Source: Aliitabrizicola sp041905595
GTDB lineage: Bacteria; Pseudomonadota; Alphaproteobacteria; Rhodobacterales; Rhodobacteraceae
Assembly (NCBI GenBank): GCA_041905595.1
Contig: JAYRKT010000026.1
Span: forward strand, 4,074 to 68,073
Direction of reading: 5' to 3'
DNA: 64,000 nucleotides
In this document: piece by piece, positions 45,467 to 55,003 of the stretch
How the letters are laid out: each line of letters begins with the position of its first letter
How positions within the stretch are numbered: position 1 is the stretch's first letter
Made by a program: the position numbers and the translations under genes
The notes under the pieces: model-generated
Told to the model about the DNA's origin: nothing
The model's input: only the letters and a program-made list of their open reading frames with translations
Databases searched by the model: none

Positions 45467-46626
45467 AGCAGTTCTCCCGAATTGACGAGGTTGTGTTGGC
45501 CTGCCGCAAGGCCCGTCTCATAGGCGGCGACCGGAGCCGCCTCGACGGATTGTCCAAGCGGCACAAAGTCAAAGTCATAACCAAAGGCACGTGGTCCCAT
45601 GGAACGAAGCGATTCCTGCGTCCGCAGCAGGGCTGGGGCGGGGATCGACAGGACTGCGACGCGAAGACCGTAGCGCTGTTCCTCGGTCCCGATCGGCCGC
45701 CCTGTCTCTGCATCGACGATGCAGATCAGGTCGGGCACCATGGCCAACCGTTGGCTGCCCTCGCTCGCCACGAGATACTCGTTCTGTATGTCGATCACCA
45801 ACTGGCGGCCGGCATCCGCGTCGAGGCCAGCCACCGTCAGGCTTCCGCGCACAAACCCCCCGGAGATGCGCCGCCCGATGTCAGTGACCTTGCCCCGCAT
45901 CAGAAGCGTGCCACCCGCCTGGCGCAGGATCGCGGCCACTGGATCGACCTTAGCCTCGCGTGCCGTCATCACGGCGTCGCCAAGCGTCCAGGCCTGACTC
46001 GTTGTATGGGCAATTCCGTAGCGTCGTACGAAGGCACCCGTCATAGGCGCTGTCGTCATGCAGGCGGTGCAGCCCATGGCCACGGTCGCCGCCCGCATTA
46101 TCCTTTCGAGCATCTCCGGGGTTTTGGCCTCGGTTATGACCAGCGTGTTGCCATCCGCGTCGGACAGTGCTGCAGGCTGTGTGGCCTGGCCGTAGACGAA
46201 GAAGCTTGTCATCTGCACTTCCGGGAATGCTCGCCCCATGCCATCCGCATCGACAACCGGAAGGTCGAGCTTCGCAGCGGTCACCATCGGATAGATGCCG
46301 TTGCCGCCGCCGACTTCATCGCCAAGAACAGCATCTACCTTGCGGCCAGTATGCGCCTCGATGGCGCGCAGGACGCGCACGCCCTCGTTGCCTTCCTCCA
46401 TCTTCTCGATGCCGACAGTCGGCGCACCGATGCCGCCGAGGCCGATGATCTGCGCGTCATCTGGCAGATCGCGCGGACGTATCATGCGGATTCGCTTGCC
46501 TTCGCGCAGAAGTTGCTTGGTGATCAGCGTCTGAAGATAGGGGCTGCCTCCGCCACCCGTCCCCAAGATCCCGACTCCGATAGCGATGCGATCAATGTCG
46601 CATTCGGTAAGCGTCCAATAGGTCAT
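45463..46626 (-). CDS. DUF917 family protein
   Basis: A 387-residue DUF917 protein. Diagnostic parts are IGVGILGTGGGGSPYLQTL at the N-terminus, GIGAPTVGIEKMEEGNEGVR, LGDEVGGGNGIYPMV, PVVDADGMGRAFPEVQMTSF and TTAPMTGAFVRRYGI. One family branch includes an S-methylthiohydantoin desulfurase; others are uncharacterised and are usually encoded with hydantoinase-A-like proteins. It overlaps both neighbours by 4 bases. I expect a lyase or hydrolase acting on a five-membered imide ring, but the substrate is open. Confidence 0.88.
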   Translation of the reverse strand: MTYWTLTECDIDRIAIGVGILGTGGGGSPYLQTLITKQLLREGKRIRMIRPRDLPDDAQIIGLGGIGAPTVGIEKMEEGNEGVRVLRAIEAHTGRKVDAVLGDEVGGGNGIYPMVTAAKLDLPVVDADGMGRAFPEVQMTSFFVYGQATQPAALSDADGNTLVITEAKTPEMLERIMRAATVAMGCTACMTTAPMTGAFVRRYGIAHTTSQAWTLGDAVMTAREAKVDPVAAILRQAGGTLLMRGKVTDIGRRISGGFVRGSLTVAGLDADAGRQLVIDIQNEYLVASEGSQRLAMVPDLICIVDAETGRPIGTEEQRYGLRVAVLSIPAPALLRTQESLRSMGPRAFGYDFDFVPLGQSVEAAPVAAYETGLAAGQHNLVNSGELL

Positions 46627-48176
46627 GCCGCAAGATCTCCAACCACCTTCGCCGCGATCCGGATGGCGTTGCCGGGAAGATAAGACAGCGGTGTCTCTTC
46701 CACTTCGGCAAGAGTCACGCTCGCCTCGACTGCACCTGCCTCAACGGCCCGCTGGCGCGCCTCGTTAACGATCTGCTCCAGCGCTTTCTCTCGGGTCGTG
46801 CCCTCCAACGAAACCACACTGTCGACCTCCCCCGATACCTGAGCTATGGCCGCTCCAATCGCGTTGGCAGAGCCAAAATGATCGGGACGTAGCGATACGC
46901 TCGTCCCGTCGAGAAGCCCTTCGATCAAGACAGATCCGCCTCCGACCAGAACCGCCGGGATCGGATCAGCTGTCGGTTTCATACGGTCGAGCACACTTTC
47001 GACATCCGCCTTCATTCGCTCGAGCGAGGACCGGACCAGATCGGCGCCTAGATGCTTCAGCCTCGAGGTATCCCCAATCGTCAGCAGCCCGGCGGCAACC
47101 GCTATGTCTGTCGCGGTCAGCGTGTCTCCCCCCATGCACAACGCTTTCTCCGGTAGCCGGAAGCCGACCGAGTCAGGCCCGATGGTCAATTGAGGCAGCG
47201 GCCGTACGATGCTCCCGCCGCCCAGTCCGAACGAATACACGTCGGGTACGCGGAAGTTCGTTGGCACGCCGCCGATTACCGCGCCTTCGCTTCGGCTGCG
47301 CGGAAAGCCAGCCACGAGCATGCCGATGTCGGTCGTCGTTCCTCCGACATCGATCACGGCCGCGTCCTTGAGGCCTGTAAGGAATGCGGCTCCCCGCATC
47401 GAGTTGGTGGGCCCCGAGGCGATTGTGAACACCGGGTGGCGTTCGGCAAAATCGGCCGCCATCAGGGTGCCGTCGTTCTGGGTCAGATATAACGGACAGT
47501 TCAGCCCCAGCCCGGCGAAGGCCGAGCGGAAGGCAGAGACAGTGTCCGCGCCAAGCCGATGCAGGCTGGCATTGAGGATCGTCGCGCTTTCGCGCGCCAG
47601 AAGCCCCGTTCGCCCGATACGATGCGACAGGCTGATCGCAGCATCAGGCATCTCTTCGGCAACGATGGCCGCCGCCTCCGTCTCCATCCTTGCATCGACG
47701 AGCGCAAAGACGGAGCAGATCGCAACCGCCCGCACCCCCTTCGCACGCCACTTGCGGCAGGCCATCCGGATTGCCGATGCATCCAGCGGCGCTAGAGGCG
47801 AGCCGTCGAAGTTCACCCCGCCATCAACCAGCGCCGCACCTCCATCGACCAGTTCACGCAGCCGGTCCGGCCAGTCGATCATCGGCGGCAGCGCACGTGT
47901 GGAGGCCCCGCACAGCCGGAGAATGCCGACTTTCTCCAGCTGCTTTCCTTCGACAACGGCATTCAGGAAATGCGTCGTCCCGATCATCAAGGCACCAATC
48001 TGCGAGGCCAGAACCCCGCCAGCCTCCAGCATCGCACGGATCGCATTGGCAACGCCGCCGGTTACATCCGCCGTGGTCGAGGTCTTGATGGTAGCAACCA
48101 CGTCCGCCCCTCGCAGCAGAGCGGCATCCGTGTTGGTGCCGCCGACGTCCACGCCGATCCTGAGCATTCCTGTCAT
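46623..48176 (-). CDS. Hydantoinase/oxoprolinase family protein (HyuA-like, short form)
   Basis: A 517-residue member of the N-methylhydantoinase A/5-oxoprolinase ATPase family, which opens lactam or imide rings with ATP. The phosphate motifs are IGVDVGGTNTDAALL at the N-terminus and VIDVGGTTTDIGML near residue 275. Classical HyuA is about 680 residues and needs HyuB. Here the C-terminal region is shorter and no HyuB gene is present; a DUF917 gene follows instead. It overlaps the Lrp-type gene and the DUF917 gene by 4 bases each. The substrate may be a hydantoin-type compound. Confidence 0.88.
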   Translation of the reverse strand: MTGMLRIGVDVGGTNTDAALLRGADVVATIKTSTTADVTGGVANAIRAMLEAGGVLASQIGALMIGTTHFLNAVVEGKQLEKVGILRLCGASTRALPPMIDWPDRLRELVDGGAALVDGGVNFDGSPLAPLDASAIRMACRKWRAKGVRAVAICSVFALVDARMETEAAAIVAEEMPDAAISLSHRIGRTGLLARESATILNASLHRLGADTVSAFRSAFAGLGLNCPLYLTQNDGTLMAADFAERHPVFTIASGPTNSMRGAAFLTGLKDAAVIDVGGTTTDIGMLVAGFPRSRSEGAVIGGVPTNFRVPDVYSFGLGGGSIVRPLPQLTIGPDSVGFRLPEKALCMGGDTLTATDIAVAAGLLTIGDTSRLKHLGADLVRSSLERMKADVESVLDRMKPTADPIPAVLVGGGSVLIEGLLDGTSVSLRPDHFGSANAIGAAIAQVSGEVDSVVSLEGTTREKALEQIVNEARQRAVEAGAVEASVTLAEVEETPLSYLPGNAIRIAAKVVGDLAA

Positions 48177-48679
48177 ATCGATTTCTTTCCGGCCCGTTCA
48201 TTGGCTTCGGTCAGCGCGGTGGTTCGCGTGCCGAAGGCTTTGTACATCCGCAGGATCACCCATGGTTCGACGCGCAATACTCCTGGAATTCGGCCTATCG
48301 TGTTCTCGCAGAAATCCAACAGATCGCCGTGGGTGCGCAGAAAAACCGAAGCGCTCAGGGCGAAACGCCCGGTTGTCGCCGCGAGATATCCGATCTCGTC
48401 ATACTCGCCGAGCGCGATGGCAACAGACTCGACCATGCCTGGCTGAATCGCGATCATCACATCGGCCTGCACCTCGTGGCCCATCGCCGTCGGATCGGGG
48501 ATCGCGCCGATGACGATCATCTTGCTTTGCAGAAGCGCCGTAATCCGGTTTCGGATGGTCCTCTCTGAAACCCCACCGATGCGGGCGGCGATTTCCGAAG
48601 CGGAAAGCCGACCGTCCTCGGTCAGGAACGCGATGATCGTGCGGTCAAGATCGTCGAGGTCGGAACGTTGCAAGCCCAT
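48173..48679 (-). CDS. Lrp/AsnC-family transcriptional regulator
   Basis: A 168-residue regulator: an N-terminal winged helix (LDDLDRTIIAFLTEDGRLSA, then IGGVSERTIRNRITALLQS) and a C-terminal RAM-type effector domain ending in VILRMYKAFG. The start at 48679 is chosen because GGAAAGG lies directly before it; the ATG at 48760 is less likely. It is the first gene of the eight-gene operon and overlaps the HyuA-like gene, so it most likely senses the imported compound and autoregulates. The 196 bases upstream hold the promoter. Confidence 0.88.
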   Translation of the reverse strand: MGLQRSDLDDLDRTIIAFLTEDGRLSASEIAARIGGVSERTIRNRITALLQSKMIVIGAIPDPTAMGHEVQADVMIAIQPGMVESVAIALGEYDEIGYLAATTGRFALSASVFLRTHGDLLDFCENTIGRIPGVLRVEPWVILRMYKAFGTRTTALTEANERAGKKSI

Positions 48680-48875
48680 GCCTTTCCGAATCTGGAAGTC
48701 TATGGGGTGCAGGCTGACATGATCGGAAGTCAAGTCAAGCCAAATATGCCGATTGGGCATTCGATATAGGTTCTAGCTTCGCTTTCGGCAGAAAATTCAC
48801 TTCCATCCTGCCGATATGGCTACAAGCCCAAGCCCGCCGGTCACACCAACGCCATCGACGCCACCGGCTTGGGAC

Positions 48876-50342
48876 CTACTCTTTCGCCACCCACACCCTG
48901 CACCTCTCCTGCTCGGCGATCGCGCGGACGAGGCCGCGTGAAGAGAAGAGGTCGAGGTTTTGCAGCACAGTGGCGCGGGAGGCGCCGGTCTCGGCCTCGG
49001 CGAGCGGCGCGCTGACGGCGGGCCGGGCGACCCGCGTGCCAATCGGGACAGCGGAGGTGCGGCCGGACGGTGGTGTCAGACGAATGTGAACTCGTCTCGA
49101 CAAGGGCAGGATGGAGTGCAGGTTGGCGACGGCCTCGGCGACATCTCCTTGCAATCCCGGAGATGCAGCCCGGGCAGCGGTCAGCCAAGCCTCCTTAGCG
49201 GCCCGGAACCCGTCGACCGTCTCCATTCGGACCTGAAAGTCCTCGGTTTGGTACTTTTCGGCCGCTTCCTGCCTGCGCGTACTAGCGGGAAGGTAGATGC
49301 CGAAGCTCTCGACCCCGGACAGCCAGCGTCCGGCGAAGGGACCCTCGCCCTTGCCAAAATCATTCCCGAATGCGTCGATGATATTGGTGACGGCCTGGTT
49401 GTTGGACGAGGCTGCCACAATGATGGGGGGAGCGCCGCCTTTCAGCGCTGCCGAGACCCAGAGTCCTGCAACCGCCGACAGCAGCATCGTCGTCTTGCCC
49501 GTCCCCGGAGGCCCGTTGACCGCGATCACCTCTCCCGGCCCCGCTGCGTCGAGGCAGGCGAGGACCTGGCGTTGCTCCATCGCCAACGGGAAATGAGGGT
49601 TTGAATGACCAAGCCTTCGCGCCAGGTCCTGCTCGCCCCCTTGATCGCGCAGTCTGCCCGTGGATGGCGAGATCATTTGGGACAAGAGGGGCGACTTGTG
49701 CTTGTCCGCGATCAGCTTGTCGTAGAGGTCGAAGATATTGCGGATCGTAGCTGCCCCGTCCTGAGCCGCCTCGATCAGCCCATATTTCGCGTGCCGATAG
49801 TTCGCGTCGCCCTCGGGCCATCCTCTTGAGACCGCGTCCAGCATCTTCCGGCAATGCGCTAGGTAGGCCTGCCAATCACCCGGTTTTGGCAACCGAAGCG
49901 GCTCGACCGTCAGGAAATCGTCGAGGTCCGCAACGGCTCCGATCGAGAAGTCGTCAGACGGCAGAGGGGTTAAGAGATCACGAGCGACCGTGTTGCGCTG
50001 GGGTTGGATCTGCCCCTCCCGGTCGACATACGCCTCCGTGACGACCGGCGCGACGATGTCAGGCAACCCATCCCCTTGCCCCGTGGCGTGGGACACCCGC
50101 CGCGCAGTGACCAAAGGCCAGAAGCGAACTATGACTGTCTTCGCCCGAGGCTCGTCCTTGAAGAGCCTCTCGACGGTCTCCGCAGGCAACTTGCCGGTTC
50201 GCAGCGTCTCGGAGGCAACTTCGATGAACCGGGTCCGATCGCGCTGCTTGAACTTGCCCTCACCGAGGGCCCCATCAGCGAGAGAGGTGCGCCAGTAGCG
50301 AAGGACGGATAAGAAGTCTTTGCTCAGAACACAGATCCAAAT
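48876..50342 (-). pseudogene. SF1 (DNA2/UPF1-like) helicase fragment with foreign C-terminus
   Basis: The frame resembles the N-terminal part of a large SF1B helicase. Near residue 225 (counted from a TTG at 50189) NGPPGTGKTTML is the Walker A motif, followed by IIVAASSNNQAVTNIIDAFG. Motifs II-VI are missing. After about EAVANLHSI the sequence changes to RLTPPSGRTSAV and ends in a region (GASRATVLQNLDLFSSRGLV) that reads like the winged-helix end of a different protein. Helicase-like residues (FLSVLRYWRTSLADGAL) also continue upstream of the TTG to about 50330 without an ATG. Truncation at both ends is likely. Confidence 0.7.
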
Positions 50343-50506
50343 TCAACCCAGGGGAAGGGCAAGCCGAGACCAACACAATCTCACCTAGGTGACGAAACAA
50401 GGCAAGTGAAGGGTTTTTTCAGAGCAACTTGGCCTGAGGCGGACTGGATAGGCTGGCCTCGCCGCGGCCCGCGACACGAGCTGCACCGTCTTCGCAGACT
50501 GTTAGA

Positions 50507-50878
50507 TCAATTACCCGGCAAGACTGACGCGGATTCAAGTTTCGCTGACGCCGCCGCTGTAGGCCAACGGCCTGCCGCCAGTAGCCGACGCACACGTGCG
50601 CGATAAGCTTCGGCGGGCAATGGCCGTTTGAAACGATGCCGCGAGATGTTGCAGTACCAGCAAGCAGCAACGATGTTGTCTGCGCCATTCGCCCCACCCT
50701 CGGAACGTGGGTGTAGATGCTCGGCCGTGCATCGGAGAATTCTCGGCAATCCACCCGATCTGCAGCTTGCTTCCTTACTGGTTTCGTGGGCAACGTCCCA
50801 CATGGGCAGACCACAATAATAGCAGCGACCACCCTGTTCGATCATCTTTTTCTTGCGGATACTCTTGAGTGTTCCCAT
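50507..50878 (-). CDS. HNH endonuclease
   Basis: A 123-residue HNH nuclease. The zinc pairs are CYYC near residue 19 and CWYC near residue 75. The active segment CTAEHLHPRSEGGANGADNI holds the His-His-Asn pattern. The family includes homing, phage packaging and restriction nucleases. No partner gene is adjacent; helicase debris lies upstream and the IS6 remnant downstream of its start, so it is probably accessory cargo. The gaps of about 165 bases on one side and 250 bases on the other show nothing. Confidence 0.82.
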   Translation of the reverse strand: MGTLKSIRKKKMIEQGGRCYYCGLPMWDVAHETSKEASCRSGGLPRILRCTAEHLHPRSEGGANGADNIVAACWYCNISRHRFKRPLPAEAYRARVRRLLAAGRWPTAAASAKLESASVLPGN

Positions 50879-51128
50879 TGCTCGGGTGCTCCATTCAACT
50901 TCGTGAGAAGCGAATGCGCAGCGTCTCGAAAGACGCTCCCCGGCGGGAAGCTCTTGCTTGCGCGAGACCCGATTTTTCGTGGTTCCGCATACCGGATCGC
51001 GAAATCCGTAGGATCGTCAGTCAGATCAGAGTGGTCTTTTGCCCACCCAAGACGATCGAAGCCGTCTCCGCTTCCTACGCAATAATGGTTGGCTCAGTTC
51101 GCGTCAACGAAGCCTTCGAAGACTTCGC

Positions 51129-51375
51129 ATGAGAATTCTCACCTGCCATTCCGCCGACGAGAGCGAGCAATGCTGCGCTTCCGCAAGATGCTAAGTCTGC
51201 AGAAATTCGTCCCCGTCCACGCGTCCGTCTGCAACCACTTCAACCGGCAGCGATCGCTCTCCAGCCGCGCAAACTACAAGGCCGCTCTCGCCGCCGCTCT
51301 CATCGAGTGGCGCGGCTTGTTTGCAGCCTGACGTCTAGGTCAGTCAGCCAAACTGAGACGAGTTCGCATTAGTCT
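51129..51375 (+). mobile_element. IS6-family transposase C-terminal remnant
   Basis: The last 67 codons of an IS6 transposase: ENSHLPFRRRERAMLRFRKM, then CNHFNRQRSLSSRANYKAAL and EWRGLFAA, similar to but distinct from the complete copy at 24.7-25.5 kb. The element-like right end (GAGACGAGTTCGCATTAGTC) follows. It has no catalytic Asp residues. It is degenerate and marks an old insertion. Confidence 0.85.
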
Positions 51376-51392
51376 ACCAGCACCAACAGCAA

Positions 51393-52859
51393 TCAACTCT
51401 CATAGCAAAGGGCCTCATCGTCTGGATGAATGGACGCGAAGCGGTCCCGCTCCGACCAATAGTCCTGCGTGTGCTGCCAATCGGGCCGGTCCAGGCGTCT
51501 CGGCATCAGGTCGATGTCGCGCAACAGGTAGTTGGGATTGAAGTTCTCGGGGTCGACCCAAGGCAGGGCTGGCTCGCCGGCCAGTCTGGCGGGCACTTCG
51601 GCCACCACCTTGTGCAGGTCTCCGGCTTCCATGTGCTTCAGCAGACGGCAGACGACCTCGGCGATCATTTCGACGCGCAGGGTCCAGCTTGCACGGAAAT
51701 AGCCGAAGACCCAGACCATGTTGGGCACCCCGGTGAACATCATCCCCTGCCATGTGATGGTCCGGGCGAAATCGACCGGTCTGCCGTCCAGCGAAAAGGC
51801 GATGTCACCCAGGACGCAGAGGTTGAAGCCGGTCGCGGTCACGATGATGTCCGCCTCGATCTCGGAGCCGTCCGTCATGCGCAGGCCGGATTCCGTGAAG
51901 CGGTCGATGGCGCCCGTCACGACATCGGCCTTGCCCTCGCGGAACGGCGAGAAGAAATCTCCGTCAGGAATGAAGGCCACCCGCTGCTGCCAGGGGCGGT
52001 AGCGCGGGGTGAAATGTGTCTTGACGTCAACGCCCGGTCCAAGGTGCTCGACCACCTTGCCGATGAGTTCGGCGGCGACGGCCTCGGGTTCTTCAGCGGC
52101 GCGGTGGACGCGGGCCTTCTGTTCGGCCAGCAGCTTCTTGCGGACGATGGCGTGGATCCAGGTCTCGTCGATCTCCAGCGCGCGCAGCTGGTCGGCCAGA
52201 TCGTCGGCATTCGTCCCGGGATTGAAGAAGGTGGGCGAGCGCTGGATCAGGGTGAGATGCGCCGCGTCGGGCGCCATGGCCGGCAGGATCGTCGCCGCGG
52301 TCGCGCCCGAGCCGATGATCGCCACCCGCTTGCCGGCATAGTCCAGATCTTCCGGCCAGGTCTGCGGATGGACGATCTGGCCGCGGAATTGCTCCATTCC
52401 CTCCCAATGCGGGGTATGCCCTTCGGCATGTCGGTAATAGCCCTGGCACATCCACAGGAAATTGGCCCGGAAAGTCAGCATCTCGCCTGTGTCCTCGCGC
52501 CGAACCGACAGCGTCCAGAGCCTGTCGGCCTCGGACCAGTCCGCGGAAAGGATGCGGTGGCGATAGCGGATGTGGCGCGCCAAATCGTTCTCGTCAATCA
52601 CGGCGCCCATGTAGGTCAGGATGCGCTCGGCCGTGGCCACCGGCTCTTCCGTCCAGGGCTTGAAGCTGTAGCCGAAGGTGTAGAGGTCGCTGTCGGACCG
52701 GACACCGGGATAGCGGTGCGTGTGCCAGGTGCCGCCGAAGGTTTCCATCGTCTCGAGGATGACGAAGCTCTTCTGCGGGCATTCGCGCTGCAGGTGCCAG
52801 GCGCTACCGATGCCGGAGATGCCGGCGCCGACGATGATGACGTCGAAGGTTTCGGTCAT
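51393..52859 (-). CDS. Flavin-containing monooxygenase (Baeyer-Villiger type)
   Basis: A 488-residue FAD/NADPH enzyme. The FAD-binding motif is VIIVGAGISGIGSAWHL at the N-terminus. The Baeyer-Villiger/FMO fingerprint FRGQIVHPQTWPED lies near residue 165, followed by the NADPH motif VAIIGSGATAATI. It adds oxygen to a carbonyl, nitrogen or sulfur. It is the last gene of the amine-importer operon, 7 bases after the glutamine-synthetase-like gene. An oxidation step on the imported amine or its product is a reasonable inference; the true substrate is not visible. Confidence 0.92.
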   Translation of the reverse strand: MTETFDVIIVGAGISGIGSAWHLQRECPQKSFVILETMETFGGTWHTHRYPGVRSDSDLYTFGYSFKPWTEEPVATAERILTYMGAVIDENDLARHIRYRHRILSADWSEADRLWTLSVRREDTGEMLTFRANFLWMCQGYYRHAEGHTPHWEGMEQFRGQIVHPQTWPEDLDYAGKRVAIIGSGATAATILPAMAPDAAHLTLIQRSPTFFNPGTNADDLADQLRALEIDETWIHAIVRKKLLAEQKARVHRAAEEPEAVAAELIGKVVEHLGPGVDVKTHFTPRYRPWQQRVAFIPDGDFFSPFREGKADVVTGAIDRFTESGLRMTDGSEIEADIIVTATGFNLCVLGDIAFSLDGRPVDFARTITWQGMMFTGVPNMVWVFGYFRASWTLRVEMIAEVVCRLLKHMEAGDLHKVVAEVPARLAGEPALPWVDPENFNPNYLLRDIDLMPRRLDRPDWQHTQDYWSERDRFASIHPDDEALCYES

Positions 52860-52866
52860 GATCCCC

Positions 52867-54198
52867 TCACACCGTTTCCAGGTAGCGGCGACGCTCCAGG
52901 TCGGTCACCGTTCCCTGGAAGACGCCCATTTCGAACCGGGCGATCCGCAGCGTGTTCTCGACCAGCGCCGGCGGCAGGATCTCGCGGATCGCCTTGCCGG
53001 CCGCGGTCGCGCCCACGGCCTCGGCCAGCGAGGCGGGCACGCTTTCGGCCTGCTGTTCGTAGTTGTTGCCGGTGGCGGGGGGCGGCGGAACCATGCGGTT
53101 GCGGATGCCGCGCAGGCCGGCGCCAAGGCCGGTGGCTATGGCGAGATAGGGGTTCAGGTCCGCCCCGCCGACGCGAATTTCCAGCCGTGCCTTGCCGGGG
53201 CTGTCGTTGATGGCGCGGAAGCCCGCGGTGCGGTTGTCCACGCCCCAGCTGCGGGTGGTACCGGCAAAGCTATTCGACTGCATCCGCTTGTAAGAGTTGA
53301 CGTTCGGGGCATAGAACAGCGCCGCCTCGTGGAAGACGTCGAGGTTTCCGGCGACGAACTGCTCGAAGGTCTCGCTCAGATGCAGCGGCCGGCTTTCGTC
53401 GTAAAAGGCGGGCTTGCCGGTCCCGGCATGGGCAAGGCTCAGGTGGATGTGGCCGGAACTGCCGGACAGGTCCTCGCGGAACTTCGCCATGAAGGTTGCG
53501 GTCACCCCCGACTCGGCGGCGATCTGCTTGACGGCAAGTTTCATCAGCGTCGCCGAGTCGGCCATCTGCACGGCGCCCGAGCGGTAGAGGTTGACCTCGT
53601 ACTGGCCCTGACCCCATTCGGGCAGGCAGGCCTCGATCTCGTCCGGGAAGCTGTCGCGCAGGCGGCCGATGATGCCTTCCGAGAAATGCCCCTCGAAGAT
53701 CGAGTAGCAATGGATGTCCTTCGAGGCGAGCGGCAGGTCGCTCCACCGGCCCTGTCGCACCTCCTGCACCGCGATCGGCAGCAAGTAGAATTCCAGCTCG
53801 AGACTGGCCTTCTCGGTAAATCCCATCGCGGCAGCCTGGGCGACCTGCTGCTTCAGCGCCGTGCGGGGGCACAGGGGATGAGGTTCGCCCTTGTCGGTGA
53901 ACCAGTCCATCAGGACGATGGCCGTGTCCTTTTCCCAGGGTGCCAGCCGGAAGCTCGACAGATCCACCCGGCCCCGGACGTCGGGAATGCCGGTATCGAA
54001 CAGGCCGGGCAGGACCTCGTCCATGGTGGTGGTGCCCATCACATAGGAGGCGAAGCTGACCCCGCCTTCGACCGCATGGCGGAAATAGGGGACGGTCAGC
54101 CGCTTGCCGCGGAACACGCCGGCTGGGTCGGTCCCGGCGACGATCACGGTCCGGACCCCGCTTTCCGCGATCAGGTCCTCGATCTCTTTCATGTCCAT
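52867..54198 (-). CDS. Glutamine synthetase family protein (gamma-glutamyl-amine ligase-like)
   Basis: A 443-residue GS-fold ATP-dependent ligase. Catalytic regions are SLELEFYLLP, WGQGQYEVN, SSGHIHLSLA, NSYKRMQSNSFA and KARLEIRVGGADLNPYLA. It lacks the adenylylation-loop region of housekeeping GlnA and has the shorter, degenerate N-terminus of PuuA/GlnA3-like ligases. It is encoded with a polyamine-type importer, so gamma-glutamylation of an imported amine is the likely reaction. The start at 54198 has a GGAG site 9 bases upstream; the permease stop ends 2 bases before it. Confidence 0.9.
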   Translation of the reverse strand: MDMKEIEDLIAESGVRTVIVAGTDPAGVFRGKRLTVPYFRHAVEGGVSFASYVMGTTTMDEVLPGLFDTGIPDVRGRVDLSSFRLAPWEKDTAIVLMDWFTDKGEPHPLCPRTALKQQVAQAAAMGFTEKASLELEFYLLPIAVQEVRQGRWSDLPLASKDIHCYSIFEGHFSEGIIGRLRDSFPDEIEACLPEWGQGQYEVNLYRSGAVQMADSATLMKLAVKQIAAESGVTATFMAKFREDLSGSSGHIHLSLAHAGTGKPAFYDESRPLHLSETFEQFVAGNLDVFHEAALFYAPNVNSYKRMQSNSFAGTTRSWGVDNRTAGFRAINDSPGKARLEIRVGGADLNPYLAIATGLGAGLRGIRNRMVPPPPATGNNYEQQAESVPASLAEAVGATAAGKAIREILPPALVENTLRIARFEMGVFQGTVTDLERRRYLETV

Positions 54199-54199
54199 T

Positions 54200-55000
54200 T
54201 CAGTGCGCTCCGTTCCCGGCGGCGCCCTTGCCGCGCGAGGCATACATTCCGATCACGATCAGGATGACCGAGACGGCGATGATCAGGGTCGAGGCGGCGT
54301 TGACCTCGGGCGTGACCTCGCGGCGCAGAAGCGACCACAGGGTCATCGGCAGGGTGTTCTCGCGCCCGGTTAGAAGGAAGGTCACGGCGATTTCGTCGAA
54401 CGAGATCGAGAAGGCGATCAGCATTGCTCCGAACAGCGACGACTTAATCCCCGGTAGGGTGACGTGCCGGAACACTTCCCATTCGTTGGCGCCAAGGTTC
54501 ACCGCCGCTTCGGACTGGCTCTTGCCCATCTGTTGCAGGCGGGCAAAGACCTCGGTGATCGTGATGCACATCAGCGCCGTGCCTTGGCCCAGCATGATCG
54601 TGTGCAGCGACAGCCGCAGATGCAGGGTCAGGTAGAAACTCAGCAGAGCCACGCCGGTGATGATGCCCGGCAGCACGATCGGCAGCATCACGATGCGACG
54701 GAACAGGCCCTTGCCGGGAAAGTCATAGCGCTCAAGCGCGATCGCCGCCGGCAGGCCGAAGGCCACGCTCAGCACCACGACGCCAAGCCCGACGTAGACG
54801 CTGTTCCAGATCGAACCGAGGATCTTGCTGTCCGAGAGAAGCGCGCCATACCAGCGCAGCGTGACGCCGTTGAAGGGAAGCCCGGTATAGTCGCTGTCGT
54901 TGAAGGAAAAGATCACGATCACGATTAGCGGCGCATAAAGGAACAGCAGCACCGCCGAGGCGAGCGAGATCACGAAGGTACGATTGCCGAAGGCGCGCAT
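54200..55000 (-). CDS. ABC transporter permease, PotC type
   Basis: A 266-residue inner-membrane permease. The first helix is ISLASAVLLFLYAPLIVIVI. The coupling loop EAAVNLGANEWEVFRHVTLPG is the PotC EAA motif. Six membrane segments can be traced. It starts 4 bases after the PotB-type gene. It forms the second half of the channel. Confidence 0.93.
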   Translation of the reverse strand: MRAFGNRTFVISLASAVLLFLYAPLIVIVIFSFNDSDYTGLPFNGVTLRWYGALLSDSKILGSIWNSVYVGLGVVVLSVAFGLPAAIALERYDFPGKGLFRRIVMLPIVLPGIITGVALLSFYLTLHLRLSLHTIMLGQGTALMCITITEVFARLQQMGKSQSEAAVNLGANEWEVFRHVTLPGIKSSLFGAMLIAFSISFDEIAVTFLLTGRENTLPMTLWSLLRREVTPEVNAASTLIIAVSVILIVIGMYASRGKGAAGNGAH

Positions 55001-55003
55001 CGA

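Noticed and set aside
51426..53210. Long plus-strand open frame of 594 codons
   Set aside because: It is antisense to the flavin monooxygenase and glutamine-synthetase-like genes, whose catalytic motifs are intact. Long shadow frames are expected in GC-rich DNA.
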